Shown here: positions 15,871 to 25,438 of the stretch, one piece after another
Layout of the letters: every line of letters begins with the position of its first letter
Position numbering within the stretch: position 1 is the first letter of the stretch
Assembly (NCBI GenBank): GCA_003164955.1
Contig: PLRW01000316.1
Span: 8,968-72,718 of the forward strand
Reading direction: 5' to 3'
Origin: Actinomycetota bacterium
GTDB lineage: Bacteria > Actinomycetota > Actinomycetes > Streptosporangiales > Streptosporangiaceae
Length of the DNA: 63,751 bases
Notes under the pieces: model-generated
The model's input: only the letters and a program-made list of their open reading frames with translations
The model's database searches: none
What the model was told of the DNA's origin: nothing
Program-made: the position numbers and the translations under genes

Positions 15871-18800
15871 CTATCCGACGGTGTAGGTGTAGGGGATGGC
15901 GGCGAGCACGTCACCGCTGGTGCTGACCGCACCCAGTCCGCCGCCGACCGCGCCGCTCAGGGTGTCGTCGCCGTTGAACGGCGACGTGACCAGGTAGAGC
16001 ACGCCGTGGACCACGGTGCCGGCCGTAGCCGACGGAGTGATCGTCACGGTCACGCTGCCCGACTGGCCCGGGTTGACGACGACCGGTGTCCCGGTGGGCG
16101 CCGCCCCGGTGAAGCCGGGCGCGTACGGGTCACCGGCCGCGGACGTCACGGCCGGATCGAGCGGCTGGGTGACGGCGGTCGCGGTCAGCGTGCTCGTGCC
16201 CGCCGGCGCGCCCGCGTCGGTGAACGGGCCGATCTGCTGGACGAAGGAGGCCCACAGCCCTCGCGCCAGCTGGTGCCGGCCGCCTGCCTCGGTGACCCGC
16301 GCCACCGAGGTGAGGCTGCCCTGCTGCGCGGCGTTCAGGTTGCCGAACACGTCCGGCTCACCCAGCGGGCCGTTCAGTTCTATCTGGGCCGGTGTGCTGG
16401 ACGTCGCGGCCAGGGTGAGCTGGCTGGTCCCCGGCGGCACCTCGTAGAACGGGATGTTGGCCAGGTTGTTGATGTTCGGCGGCAGGCTCACCGTCGGCGT
16501 TCCGGACAGCGACGGCAGCGTCACCTCGGTGCTGGCCGCGAGCCGCGGGTCGACCTGGACGGGCTCGGCGACCGTGCCCTGGTTGCCGTAGGTGACGGTG
16601 TAGCGGACGGCCTTCCCCGCGGTCAGCTTGGTGCTCGCGCCGGCGGGCAGGTTCGCCGCCACCCTGACCTCGTTGAAGCCGATGGCGCCGCCGAAGCTCT
16701 GCGACACCTCCGCTCCGCTGACCGGATCGACGACGATCAGGACGAGCCGCCACCGGCCCTTCTCCGGGGCATTCTGAATCAGCTGCAGGTCGCGCCCGCT
16801 GCTGACCACGCCGGTAATACTGACCCCGGTGGCGTTGGTCCCGACGTCGATGGCCTCGCCGTCCGGATCGATCAGCGCTCCCTCGATCACGACGTCCGGG
16901 TCCTGGTTCAGGTGGACCGCGACGTCAAGATCGTTCTGCTTCCTGGGCACGTCGAACGAGTAGGTGCTGGTCTCGGTCGGGGTGCTCGCGCGGGCGTTGC
17001 CGCCGGTGATCGTGCCGGTGAACGTGCCCCGCCCGCCCGCGACCGGGATGACCGGGCGCAGCACGACCGGTGCCGAGGATTGCTGGTCCGGCGTGCCGAA
17101 CGTGACGGACTCGGCGCTGTCGCCCGCGCTGCCGCTGATGGCCGTGTTCAGCTGGACGTGCGCGGTCTGGCCCGCGCCGAGCGTGAGCGACGACGGGCTG
17201 ACCGTGCCCTCCGGCACGGCCTTCTGGGTGTAGGCATCGAGGATGACGTTGCCGGTGTACGGCAGCGGCTGGCCGGCCACCGCCGCGGCTACGGTCGGTG
17301 TGTAGAGCACCGCTATCCAGGTGCCGCCGGCGGGGTGGGCGACGTCCGCGAAGCCGTAGTCCGCCGAGACGGTGCCGCCCTGCGGCCGCGTGTTGGTGAC
17401 GAACGCCCCGTCCGGGCCGATCAGCGTGAGCCGCACGACCGAGCCGCCGGGCACGCCCTCGAGATCACCCTTCCAGTCGATGGACACGCCCAGCCGGGCC
17501 GCGCCGCTCGCGACGTGGAAGGTGACCTTCCGATACGCCCACGGCAGGCCGTTGGTGGCGTACTTGAAGGTCGGGTCGGTGGCTGCGTTGACCGCCACGT
17601 TCGCCTGGTAGCTGGAGGTCTGGGCGTAGCTGCGCGTCCCCGCCGAGACCTGCTCCGTTGTGCTCCCGGCATTGGTGACGGCCAGGGTGGTGCCCACGTG
17701 CGCGCCGGGCGCGCCGGTCAGCGTGCTCTGCTGCGGCGTGACCAGGAGCTGATCGGGCTGGGCGGCGTGCGTGCTGCCACGGTAGTTCTCGGCCGCCTTG
17801 ACCGCCGCGTCCGCGTTCAGCAGGCCCGAGCCCTGTTCGGTCGCGGGCAGCCCGAGGTCGGTGGCGGTGCTGGTGAGGAACTGCTTGACCAGGGCCGGTG
17901 ATGGCGACACGCCATGGTGGTATTCGCGGAACGCCTGGATGACGAGGGCGGCGGCGCCGGCCGTGACGGGTGACGCCTCGCTCGTCCCGCCGAAGAGCAG
18001 GATCGGCGACGGCTTGCCGCTGTAACCGACGCACTCGGTGAAGATCGCCGTGTTGGTCGAGCACAGCGCCCAGTCGGCCTCTCCGGGGGCGACCAGGTCG
18101 GGCACTTGGCCGCCCTGACTGATCCCGCCCGAGGACAGCGCCGAGACGTTGTCCGACACCCACTTGCCGTTGGAGAACGGCTGGGCGCCGGCGTAACCGG
18201 TCTGCTGGTAGCTCTGGAAGTCCGTCGAGGCGCCCGCGGAGATCACGTTCGGGTCGGTGGACGGGCTTTCCTGGGTGCCGGAGATCCCGGCGTCACCGGT
18301 GGAGACGGTGACCGTGATGCCGAGCCGGACGGCCGCGTCGTCGAACAGCTGGATCGTGTCTTGCGCGTTGTTGTCGGAGTAGACGTTCGCGCCGAACGAT
18401 TCGTTGATGACGTTGGCCCCGTGCGTGATCGCGTAGTCGATCGACTGCAGGATCGCCGAGTTGGCCAGCAGCTCACCGCCCGCCTTCAGGCCGATCAGGG
18501 ACACGCCGGGCGCCATGCCCTCGACCTTGAGGTCGCAGTTCCTGGGCAGCGGGTAGGCCGCGTTCACGTAGTTCGACAGGTCGTAGGTCTGGTTACCCTG
18601 CGCCGCGATCATGGACGCGTCACCGAACGCCTCCTCGCCGCCGGTCTGCGTGTTGGGGCCGTTGCCGGAGAAGTCCACGTACGACTTGAAGATCGACTTG
18701 CCGTTGCGGATGAAGTCGGGGTTGTTGGGATCGAGGCCGTCGGCGATCCAGGCCACGGTGACCCCGGCGCCCGTGATCCCCTGGGCGTGTGCCTGGACGG

Positions 18801-19269
18801 CGTGCGTGCTGGTCAGGTCCTCGGGCAGCAGCGGGCTGGACGGGGTGCCGCAGACCCCGGACGCGGCGCTGCCCCCCGGGCCGGCCGGGGCCGGTGCGGC
18901 CGGGACCTGGCTGGCGGTGGCCGGGGCGACGCTGACCTTCTGGTCGGGGACGACCGACGCGACCGCGGGATTGGCCGCGAGCGTGGCCGCCTCCGCCGGG
19001 GTGACCGTGGCCGCGAACGACGCCACCGCGCTGTACCCGATCACGTGGGTGCCGCCGACCGCCTTCACCTGCGAGATCAGCGGGGATTCGGCCGCGGCCG
19101 GGCTGGCTGCCTGGTTGTTCAGGACGACGATCACGGGTGACGCGGCCTGCGTGGCCGCGCCCGGCGGGCCCGGCGACGACGTCGCGGCGCTGGCGGTAGC
19201 CGCGCTGGCGAGGGCGCACAGGATCGATACACCAGCCGAAAGGCCGACGGCGTACTGAGGTCTTCTCAT
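15871..19269 (-). CDS. Secreted subtilase/sedolisin-like serine protease with non-canonical active site
   Basis: 1132 residues from ATG 19269 (GGAAGGA upstream). A signal peptide spans about 1-29 ('SILCALASAATASAA'). An inhibitor-I9-like propeptide (about 45-115) follows, then the catalytic domain (about 165-500) and C-terminal beta-domains (FN3/PPC-like) to the end. In the catalytic domain the S8 Asp is D177 ('VAWIADG'). The HGTHVA His region reads 'GEEAFGDASMIAAQG' with D217 and no His, the oxyanion Asn is D326 ('VSTGDAG'), and the nucleophile is S430 ('GGTSEASP'). Glu213-x3-Asp217 and the oxyanion Asp are hallmarks of sedolisins (S53), whereas general order follows S8. It may be an acid-type serine-carboxyl protease. 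The gene is large and monocistronic. Confidence 0.88.
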   Translation of the reverse strand: MRRPQYAVGLSAGVSILCALASAATASAATSSPGPPGAATQAASPVIVVLNNQAASPAAAESPLISQVKAVGGTHVIGYSAVASFAATVTPAEAATLAANPAVASVVPDQKVSVAPATASQVPAAPAPAGPGGSAASGVCGTPSSPLLPEDLTSTHAVQAHAQGITGAGVTVAWIADGLDPNNPDFIRNGKSIFKSYVDFSGNGPNTQTGGEEAFGDASMIAAQGNQTYDLSNYVNAAYPLPRNCDLKVEGMAPGVSLIGLKAGGELLANSAILQSIDYAITHGANVINESFGANVYSDNNAQDTIQLFDDAAVRLGITVTVSTGDAGISGTQESPSTDPNVISAGASTDFQSYQQTGYAGAQPFSNGKWVSDNVSALSSGGISQGGQVPDLVAPGEADWALCSTNTAIFTECVGYSGKPSPILLFGGTSEASPVTAGAAALVIQAFREYHHGVSPSPALVKQFLTSTATDLGLPATEQGSGLLNADAAVKAAENYRGSTHAAQPDQLLVTPQQSTLTGAPGAHVGTTLAVTNAGSTTEQVSAGTRSYAQTSSYQANVAVNAATDPTFKYATNGLPWAYRKVTFHVASGAARLGVSIDWKGDLEGVPGGSVVRLTLIGPDGAFVTNTRPQGGTVSADYGFADVAHPAGGTWIAVLYTPTVAAAVAGQPLPYTGNVILDAYTQKAVPEGTVSPSSLTLGAGQTAHVQLNTAISGSAGDSAESVTFGTPDQQSSAPVVLRPVIPVAGGRGTFTGTITGGNARASTPTETSTYSFDVPRKQNDLDVAVHLNQDPDVVIEGALIDPDGEAIDVGTNATGVSITGVVSSGRDLQLIQNAPEKGRWRLVLIVVDPVSGAEVSQSFGGAIGFNEVRVAANLPAGASTKLTAGKAVRYTVTYGNQGTVAEPVQVDPRLAASTEVTLPSLSGTPTVSLPPNINNLANIPFYEVPPGTSQLTLAATSSTPAQIELNGPLGEPDVFGNLNAAQQGSLTSVARVTEAGGRHQLARGLWASFVQQIGPFTDAGAPAGTSTLTATAVTQPLDPAVTSAAGDPYAPGFTGAAPTGTPVVVNPGQSGSVTVTITPSATAGTVVHGVLYLVTSPFNGDDTLSGAVGGGLGAVSTSGDVLAAIPYTYTVG

Positions 19270-19590
19270 GGTTCCTTCCAGCGAAGCCGACGCGCAGCGA
19301 GCGCAATCAGGAGAATTCAGCTGAGGGCTCAGGAAAGATTCAAGAGCCAACACTTACGAAAATTTGGTCACAAAATTGCCACACGGCACCGATCTACATC
19401 GCCAAATCCCCCGATTTCGCGTCCCGGCGGGGTCCCCGACCCGGAGTCGCCGAGATCAGCCACCAAGATCAATTGCGCGCTCAGGGTGACGGGCCCAGCG
19501 TCCGGGGTAGATCGTTAGGCGGACCTTAGCGCAGACCACATGCTCACCGTAAGTCACGCAGTCATCACAGGCAATGGGAAGGATGGGCCA
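19270..19590. other. Divergent intergenic region between protease and dodecin genes
   Basis: 321 bp. The part next to the protease is AT-rich for this genome (around 19330-19420) and should hold its promoter. The dodecin side has GGAAGGA 7 bp before its ATG. No small gene or structured RNA is apparent. Confidence 0.55.
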
Positions 19591-19809
19591 ATGGAGGACA
19601 ACGTCTACTCGGTCAGCGAGATCGTCGGCACCTCGGCCAGCAGTATCGACGACGCCGTCCGCGGCGCCGTGCAGCGCGCCGCGAAAACCCTGCACAACCT
19701 CGACTGGTTCGAGGTCACCGGCATCCGCGGCCACATCGAGGACGACGAGCTCCGGCATTTCCAGGTCACGCTGAAGGTCGGTTTCCGGCTCGACGAGCCG
19801 CCCGCCTGA
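19591..19809 (+). CDS. Dodecin family flavin-binding protein
   Basis: 72 residues, the exact dodecin size. 'VYSVSEIVGTSASSIDDAVR' starts the fold and 'LDWFEVTGIRGHI' carries the Trp that stacks on the isoalloxazine ring. Dodecins assemble as hollow dodecamers that store riboflavin, FMN or FAD, or in other bacteria CoA-containing ligands. ATG 19591 is preceded by GGAAGGA; the longer start at 19540 adds residues not found in dodecins. Monocistronic. Confidence 0.93.
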   Translation: MEDNVYSVSEIVGTSASSIDDAVRGAVQRAAKTLHNLDWFEVTGIRGHIEDDELRHFQVTLKVGFRLDEPPA

Positions 19810-19895
19810 GCGGTGCCCCTGCGATTCGCGCCCAACCCGTCGATGCTCCGGGCCGGCCCCTGTCCGGGCGCGGTGGGCCTGGCGTACCACCCGTT

Positions 19896-19928
19896 CACCG
19901 GCCGTCCACCGGCCGTCCACCGGCCGCA
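19896..19928. repeat. 11-bp tandem repeat, 3 copies
   Basis: CACCGGCCGTC units start at 19896, 19907 and 19918, downstream of the dodecin gene in the convergent gap. Each contains CCGG palindromes. No coding function. Confidence 0.85.
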
Positions 19929-19997
19929 CCGAGGATTCGTTCGGCTGGTTCCCGGGCCCGGCCGGCCCCCGCCTCCGGCCGGGCCACGGCCCGTTAC

Positions 19998-20432
19998 TCA
20001 TGTGAGGATGATGACGTTCCGGTCTCCGAACGCGGCTAGCACGTCGCTGTCCAGATGCTGCGCCGCGTACGTGACGGCGATGATGACCCCCGGCGCCGCA
20101 TAGAGCGGCTGCTGCTGGTCATCGAGCAGTACCAGGTGCACGACGGCGCTGCTACCGCCGTCGCTGTTACCCCCATCGGCGGCACTGGCATCGCCGCGTT
20201 CCCTGACGAGCGCCGCCGATGCGGCCTGCGGATAGCTGGCCCGGCTCTCCAGGATCGCCATGACCACGTCCGGCAGCGTCAGCGTCGCCACCTGTTGTAC
20301 GCCACTCGCGCTTACTAGATCGTCCGCACCTCCGCGGTAATGGGACGCGACCTGCCTGAGCAGGTTGTGACCGGCGCGACGGTCCGGAGGACTCCCCTCC
20401 TTGTCATCCGGGCCTGGTCGATCAGCGGTCAT
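19998..20432 (-). CDS. Hypothetical protein
   Basis: 144 residues if ATG 20432 is the start. The N-terminal third is hydrophilic. The rest reads as a small alpha/beta fold ('QVATLTLPDVVMAILESRAS', 'SAVVHLVLLDDQQQPLYAAP', 'AFGDRNVIILT'), with a Ser/Gly-rich low-complexity insert (ADGGNSDGGSS). The Shine-Dalgarno is weak. No family recognised; it may be a real but poorly conserved gene or a decaying one. It is convergent with dodecin. Confidence 0.45.
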   Translation of the reverse strand: MTADRPGPDDKEGSPPDRRAGHNLLRQVASHYRGGADDLVSASGVQQVATLTLPDVVMAILESRASYPQAASAALVRERGDASAADGGNSDGGSSAVVHLVLLDDQQQPLYAAPGVIIAVTYAAQHLDSDVLAAFGDRNVIILT

Positions 20433-20740
20433 GCAACGTGCTCTCGTCTGCGTCAGGGGGATCGGCAGTTGTCTCATACTCCGGCACCGGAGCCGGGCCT
20501 TCGGGGCGACGAGTACCCGGCTTCGGCCGCCACGGTCCAGTGTGCGGGGCGCGTTGCTTGCTGTGATCGTGGAAAGCACCGGCATCAATGCGGGGTTCCC
20601 CTCTTGACACCGGCGACTGTTCCGCTCCGGGATGGCTGCGCAGACCGGACTGATCGGGTCATAATGACGGCTGGACCGCAAGGGCGTTCCCGGTGGGCCC
20701 AGCCGGAGGACGCGGGCAAAGATGCGGGCGAGGGGACGAT
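20433..20740. other. 308-bp gap upstream of the histidine kinase
   Basis: No convincing gene. A TTGACA-like hexamer lies at about 20604 and CATAAT at about 20661, too far apart to form one promoter. GAGGGG at 20730-20735 is the ribosome site for the kinase start chosen here. Confidence 0.4.
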
Positions 20741-22573
20741 GTGGAGGGTGACGACGGCACGGTTGCCCTGCGCAGTGACCTTCATCAGGAGAGCCTGGCC
20801 GTACCGCCGGAGCCGGGCGCACTGGCGGGCGGGCCGGAGCCGGACGGGGTAAGGCAGCCCGCCCGCCGGTCTCGCCCGCCGCGCTTCTACCTGCTGGCCG
20901 CGGCGGCCCTGGCCGCGCTCGGGTGCCTGGACACGCTGGCCCAGTTCCCGCTGTGGCGCCAGGCGCCCGCGCTGGCCACGGCCAATCTGGTCATGTCGCT
21001 GGCCTTCATCCTCACCGGGCTGCTGCTGCGGCAGGAACGCGGTCAGCGCGGAGTGGCGTGGGCGCTGATCCTGGCGGGCGTGTTCCGCTCGCTCGACTTC
21101 ATCGACGCCTGGAACACCGGCCCGTGGCCCGTCTACGCGGTCGTGTTCGGCGGCATCGACCGGGTGTTCGGGGCGTACGCCGTCCTGCGTTACCCGCGGC
21201 CCGCGCTCGGCCGGCTGGAGCGGATCTTCGTCCTCACCCTGACGGGCTGGATGGTGCTGAGCCGGAGCCTGGTCGTCGTCACCACCACCGCGACGTCGGC
21301 GGGCTACCCGGCGTCGTCCTGGTGGCCGACGATCACCGCGAACGAGCGGCTCAGCGGCGTCCTCGCGGTCATCCAGGACGCCGGCGACGGCGTCGTGGTG
21401 GTCGTCCTGGTCGTCCTCCTGGTCCGCCGGCTGGTGGAAACGCGGGGCCTGGACCGCATCGTCATCGCCCCGGTCATCGCCGCGGGCCTCGCCGCGGCGG
21501 CCGCCACGGTGGTCAGCGCGGTGGCGCAGGCCTTCTCCACTATCTCCGTGGGCCCGACCGGCGCGTACGTCGCCGAGAGTGTGGTCGACGTCCTGCTGCC
21601 GGTGGCGTTCCTGGTCGCGGTGATCCAGCGCGGCCTGCTGGCCCGGAACCTCACCGGGCTGAGCGCCCAGGTGGCCGCCGGCGCCGACCTGGGCCAGATC
21701 CGTCATGCGCTGCGGGAGACCCTGCACGACCCAACGCTGGAGGTGCTGCCCCCGACCGCCCTGCCCCCGACCGCCCGGCCCGGGCCCCGCGCCGACAGTC
21801 GGCTCGTCGAGGTGATCCGGACCGACGCCGGCGCGCCGATCGCCGTCGTCATCGCCGACGCGGCCCTGGCCCGTTACCGGGGCCTGTTCGACGCGGCGGT
21901 GCGCACCAGCGGGCTGGCCCTGCGCAACGCGCAGCTTCAGGCCGAGGCGGCCCGCGCGGAACTGGACAGCGTCCGCGCCTCGCGGGCCCGGATCGTGGCC
22001 GCCGCCCTGGCCGAACGGCGCCGCCTCGAGCGCGACCTGCACGACGGGGCGCAGCAGCGCCTGCTCGGCCTGGCCGCGCGCCTGACCGTGGCGATGTCCC
22101 GGACCAGCGACCCGGAGGCCACCGCGGCCTTCGCCGGCGCCCGCACCGAACTGGGCCAGGTCCTGGCCGAGCTGCGGGACCTGGCGCACGGCATCCACCC
22201 CGCCACGCTGGTGCAGGGCGGTCTGGCCGCGGCGCTGGAGGAGGTCGCCGAACGGCTCCCGCTGGCGATCGACCTGGACGTCGCGCCCGGCCGCGGGCCG
22301 GCCGAGGTGGAAGCGGCGGCCTACTTCGCCGCGTGCGAGGCGCTCACCAACACGGTCAAGCACGCCCGCGCCAGCCAGGCCAGCGTGGTCGTCCGCATGA
22401 CCGCGTCACACCTGGAGATGGAGGTCACCGACGATGGGGCCGGCGGCGCGGACCCGGCCGGGAACGGCCTGGCCAACCTTATGGACCGGGTCGGCGCGGT
22501 GGACGGCGAGGCCATCATCGACAGCCCGCCCGCGCGCGGTACCCGCTTGTGGGTGAGGATCCCGTGCGGATAG
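20741..22573 (+). CDS. NarL/DesK-type sensor histidine kinase
   Basis: About 610 residues from GTG 20741. Six to eight hydrophobic segments (about 48-300) form a membrane sensor. A Pro-rich linker ('PPTALPPTARPGP') and HisKA_3 dimerisation region follow, with the phosphoacceptor His in 'ERRRLERDLHDGAQQRLLGL' (His434). The HATPase_c domain has N-box 'EALTNTVKHA' and G-box 'DDGAGGADPAGNGLANL'. It overlaps the response regulator gene by 10 bp, so the pair is co-translated. The signal is unknown; the two PH-domain genes just downstream may be targets. Confidence 0.93.
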   Translation: MEGDDGTVALRSDLHQESLAVPPEPGALAGGPEPDGVRQPARRSRPPRFYLLAAAALAALGCLDTLAQFPLWRQAPALATANLVMSLAFILTGLLLRQERGQRGVAWALILAGVFRSLDFIDAWNTGPWPVYAVVFGGIDRVFGAYAVLRYPRPALGRLERIFVLTLTGWMVLSRSLVVVTTTATSAGYPASSWWPTITANERLSGVLAVIQDAGDGVVVVVLVVLLVRRLVETRGLDRIVIAPVIAAGLAAAAATVVSAVAQAFSTISVGPTGAYVAESVVDVLLPVAFLVAVIQRGLLARNLTGLSAQVAAGADLGQIRHALRETLHDPTLEVLPPTALPPTARPGPRADSRLVEVIRTDAGAPIAVVIADAALARYRGLFDAAVRTSGLALRNAQLQAEAARAELDSVRASRARIVAAALAERRRLERDLHDGAQQRLLGLAARLTVAMSRTSDPEATAAFAGARTELGQVLAELRDLAHGIHPATLVQGGLAAALEEVAERLPLAIDLDVAPGRGPAEVEAAAYFAACEALTNTVKHARASQASVVVRMTASHLEMEVTDDGAGGADPAGNGLANLMDRVGAVDGEAIIDSPPARGTRLWVRIPCG

Positions 22574-23229
22574 CCATCGCCGACGATTCCACCCTGTTCC
22601 GCAGCGGCCTGGTCCTCCTCCTGGAGGCGTCCGGGGCGCAGGTCGCCGTGCAGGCGTCCTCCGGCGCGGAGCTCATCGCCCGCCTCTTCCGCAGCGGGCC
22701 CCGTCCCGATGCGGTGATCCTGGATCTGCGCATGCCGCCCACCTTCACCGGCGAGGGGATCGCCGTCGCCACCGAGATCCGCGCCCGCGATCCCGGCATA
22801 GGGATTCTGGTCCTGTCCACGTTCGCCGAGGCCAGCTACGCGAGCCAGCTGATGGACGCGCTCGGCTACGGGGTCGGCTACCTGCTGAAGGACACCGTCA
22901 CCGACGCCGGCCATCTGGTCAGCCAGCTGGAAAGGATCGTGGCCGGGGAGACCATCCTGGATCCGACCATCGTCCGCCGGCTCCTGCAGCGCAAGCGCAG
23001 TGCCAGCACCATCGAGTCGCTCAACCCCCGCGAGCGTGAGGTGCTGGCCCGGATGGCGGAGGGCCGGTCCAACGTCGGCATCGCGCAGGACCTGCACCTG
23101 AGCCCGCGGACGGTCGAGGCCCACGTGACCAGCGTCTTCGGCAAGCTGGGCCTGGAGCAGACCGACACCGACAACAACCGGATCCGCGCCGTCCTGGCCT
23201 TCCTGCGATCCGCCGGCGACCGCAGATGA
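22564..23229 (+). CDS. NarL/FixJ-family response regulator
   Basis: 221 residues from GTG 22564 (GTGAGGA upstream). The receiver domain has 'IADDSTLFR' at the N-terminus, phosphoacceptor D54 in 'VILDLRMPP' and the conserved Lys in 'GYLLKDTV'. The C-terminal LuxR-type HTH reads 'LNPREREVLARMAEGRSNVG' and 'LHLSPRTVEAHVTSVFGKLG'. It is the cognate partner of the overlapping kinase gene. Confidence 0.95.
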   Translation: MRIAIADDSTLFRSGLVLLLEASGAQVAVQASSGAELIARLFRSGPRPDAVILDLRMPPTFTGEGIAVATEIRARDPGIGILVLSTFAEASYASQLMDALGYGVGYLLKDTVTDAGHLVSQLERIVAGETILDPTIVRRLLQRKRSASTIESLNPREREVLARMAEGRSNVGIAQDLHLSPRTVEAHVTSVFGKLGLEQTDTDNNRIRAVLAFLRSAGDRR

Positions 23230-23313
23230 CCGATGGCCGGGTGTACCTTCTCCTTCAGGCCGCAGGGGGCCATGCGCGGCCGGCTGGATCGACACCACAG
23301 GGAGGACGTCCAG

Positions 23314-23847
23314 ATGACGGCAGCCGACCCCGGCGCGCAGCCGGTAACGGGGGATGCGGCCAGGGGAGATGCCAGGGGAGATGAGGACCTGGACTGGCAT
23401 CGCCCGTCGCCCCGCCTGCTGCGCGCGCGGCGCATCGAGGTCGCTCTGGTCGCCGTGCCGCTCGCGCTGATCGGCGGGTTCGCGGGTGGCGCGTCCTCGG
23501 CGCTGATCGGCCTGATCGTCGCGCTGGCCCTGGTCGTGCTGGGTTTGCTGACCGAACGGTTCCTGGCCCGCCGCGTCGCCGCGTGGGGGTACGCGGAACG
23601 CGACGACGACCTGATGGTCCGGCGCGGAGTGCTGGTCCGCCGTCAGTCGGTCATTCCCTACGGGCGGATGCAGTACATCGACGTGACCGCGGGCCCGGTG
23701 GAGCGCAGCCTGAGCCTCGCCACGGTCCGGATGCACACCGCGGCGGCCGCCAGCGACGCGCGCATCCCCGGGCTGGAGCGCGCCGAGGCCGCCCGCCTGC
23801 GCGACCAGCTGGCCTCGCTCGGTGAGGCCCAGGCGGCGGGCTTGTGA
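23314..23847 (+). CDS. YdbS-like bacterial PH-domain membrane protein
   Basis: 177 residues from ATG 23314, with GGGAGGA 7 bp upstream. Two hydrophobic segments (about 42-85) precede a bacterial PH-like domain ('DDDLMVRRGVLVRRQSVIPY', 'MQYIDVTAGPVERSLSLATV'). YdbS/YdbT-type pairs occur as membrane complexes of unknown function, sometimes linked to stress or bacteriocin resistance. Its stop overlaps the next start (GTGA), so it is coupled to the YdbT-like gene. Confidence 0.88.
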   Translation: MTAADPGAQPVTGDAARGDARGDEDLDWHRPSPRLLRARRIEVALVAVPLALIGGFAGGASSALIGLIVALALVVLGLLTERFLARRVAAWGYAERDDDLMVRRGVLVRRQSVIPYGRMQYIDVTAGPVERSLSLATVRMHTAAAASDARIPGLERAEAARLRDQLASLGEAQAAGL

Positions 23848-25322
23848 CCGGGGCGCCGGATCCCGCTGGCTCACTGCCGTCCTACCGGCCGCCTTCCCCG
23901 CCCTCTGGGGGACGGCCACCCGGGACGCCGGAGAACGTGGCCGGCTGGCACCGGCTGCATCCGCTGTCCCCGTTCGTCCGCAGCGGGCGTCACCTGACCA
24001 GCTTCGCCGTCCTGCTGATCCTTCTCATCTTCGCCAACACCCGCCACGCCGGCCGCGACTTCATCGACGACCTGGTCGTCGTCGCGATCGTCCTGGTAGG
24101 CGGCGTGATCAGCTGGGCCGTCACCCGCTGGCGGGTCGCCGGTGGCGTGCTGCTCATCGACAGCGGCCTGATCCGCCGGCAGTCGCGGCGCTTCCCGCTG
24201 TCCCAGGTCCAGGCGATCGACGTCGTCCAGACGGGGTTCGCCCGGGTGCTCGGGCTGGCCGAGATCCGGCTGCGGATGGCGGGCGCCGACTCCTCCGGCG
24301 GCCGCCTCGTCGCTCTCCGGCTGTCCGAGGCCCAGGCGCTCCGCCAGGAACTGCTGTCACTGACGGCCGCCGGCCCGGCCGCGCCCGCCGCGCGGACCGC
24401 CGCCTCCGTTCCCGGGACCGCCACGGCGCCAGCCTCTACAACATCCCCAGCCGCACCCGCTTCTCAGGCTACGCCAGCCTCACCCGTATCCCAGGAACGG
24501 CTGGTGTTCCGCGTCCGCCCCGGCCAGCTGGTCGTGGGCCTGGCCCTGAGCGTCACCGGAGTCATCGTGGCCGTCGTGATCGCCGCGGTCGCCGTCCTCG
24601 CCTCGCTGACTCACCAGCCGGGGGTCACCGCTACCTACCTTCCGGTCGCGGTGGGCGTCGTGATCGGGGTCTGGCGCCAGTTCAACGGGGAGTACGGCAC
24701 CACCGTCGCGGTGGCCGCGGACGGGCTGCGGCTGCGCTCCGGGCTGGTGCAGACCACCGCGGAAACGATCCGCCCGGGGCGCGTCCAGGCCGTCCGGCTG
24801 GTGGAGCCGCTGGTGTGGCGGGCGTTCGGCTGGTGCCGGCTGGAGGTCGACGTGGCCGGGCCGCGCCAGCGGCGGGAGAACCGGTCGGAGTCCCGCCGGC
24901 TGCGCGCGCTCGTCCCGGTGGGGACCCGCGCGGACGCGGAGCAAATGCTGAGCGAGGTGGTCGGCGCCCCGCCGGCGCCGTCGGAGCGGCCGCCCCGGCA
25001 CGCCCGGTGGAAGGCGCCGCTGATGTACCACTTCCTGGCGTGGGGCGGTGACGACCACTACGTGGTGGCGGCGCGCGGCCGGCTGCGCCGCACCACGACC
25101 TGGATTCCGCTGGAGAAGGTGCAGAGCGTCCGCTGGGTCCAGGGGCCGGTGCAGCGCCGGCTCGGCCTGGCCTCGGTGCGGCTGGACGTCGCGGGCCGCC
25201 GCGTGACCGCCGCCCTCCAGGACCGCTCGGTGGCGGAGGCCGGGGCACTGCTGCGCCGCCTGCCCGCCCTGGCCCGCACCGCCCGTGCTCAGGCCGGCGG
25301 CCGGCCGCGCAGGCGTACGTAG
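23844..25322 (+). CDS. YdbT-like protein with multiple bacterial PH domains
   Basis: 492 residues, GTG start inside the previous stop. Two membrane pairs (about 55-90 and 225-265) and three bPH2 domains are visible: 'GGVLLIDSGLIRRQSRRFPL', 'DGLRLRSGLVQTTAETIRPG' and 'RGRLRRTTTWIPLEKVQSV'. An Ala/Pro/Thr-rich linker (about 175-215) separates the first and second. It forms a two-gene membrane complex with the preceding protein. It is convergent with the inositol operon's distal end. Confidence 0.88.
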   Translation: MTGAPDPAGSLPSYRPPSPPSGGRPPGTPENVAGWHRLHPLSPFVRSGRHLTSFAVLLILLIFANTRHAGRDFIDDLVVVAIVLVGGVISWAVTRWRVAGGVLLIDSGLIRRQSRRFPLSQVQAIDVVQTGFARVLGLAEIRLRMAGADSSGGRLVALRLSEAQALRQELLSLTAAGPAAPAARTAASVPGTATAPASTTSPAAPASQATPASPVSQERLVFRVRPGQLVVGLALSVTGVIVAVVIAAVAVLASLTHQPGVTATYLPVAVGVVIGVWRQFNGEYGTTVAVAADGLRLRSGLVQTTAETIRPGRVQAVRLVEPLVWRAFGWCRLEVDVAGPRQRRENRSESRRLRALVPVGTRADAEQMLSEVVGAPPAPSERPPRHARWKAPLMYHFLAWGGDDHYVVAARGRLRRTTTWIPLEKVQSVRWVQGPVQRRLGLASVRLDVAGRRVTAALQDRSVAEAGALLRRLPALARTARAQAGGRPRRRT

Positions 25323-25438
25323 CCCCCGCTCAGAAGTACCTGGCCAGGTACTCCATGATCCCGGTCATGTGGCCGCCCATGCGGAACGTGTGCGATCTTC
25401 ATGGCACCTTCTGCCCGGGGGTTACCGGCTGCCCGGGG

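Noticed and set aside
15307..17901. 864-codon plus-strand frame opposite the protease
   Set aside because: Antisense shadow of the HdeD and protease genes with low-complexity translation and no ribosome site.
25335..25352. 18-bp perfect palindrome AGTACCTGGCCAGGTACT after the inositol operon
   Set aside because: Possible operator or terminator, but it has no loop or T-run and lies in a short minus-strand frame ending 'GGHMTGIMEYLARYF' that may be a lost gene's C-terminus; too short to assign either way.
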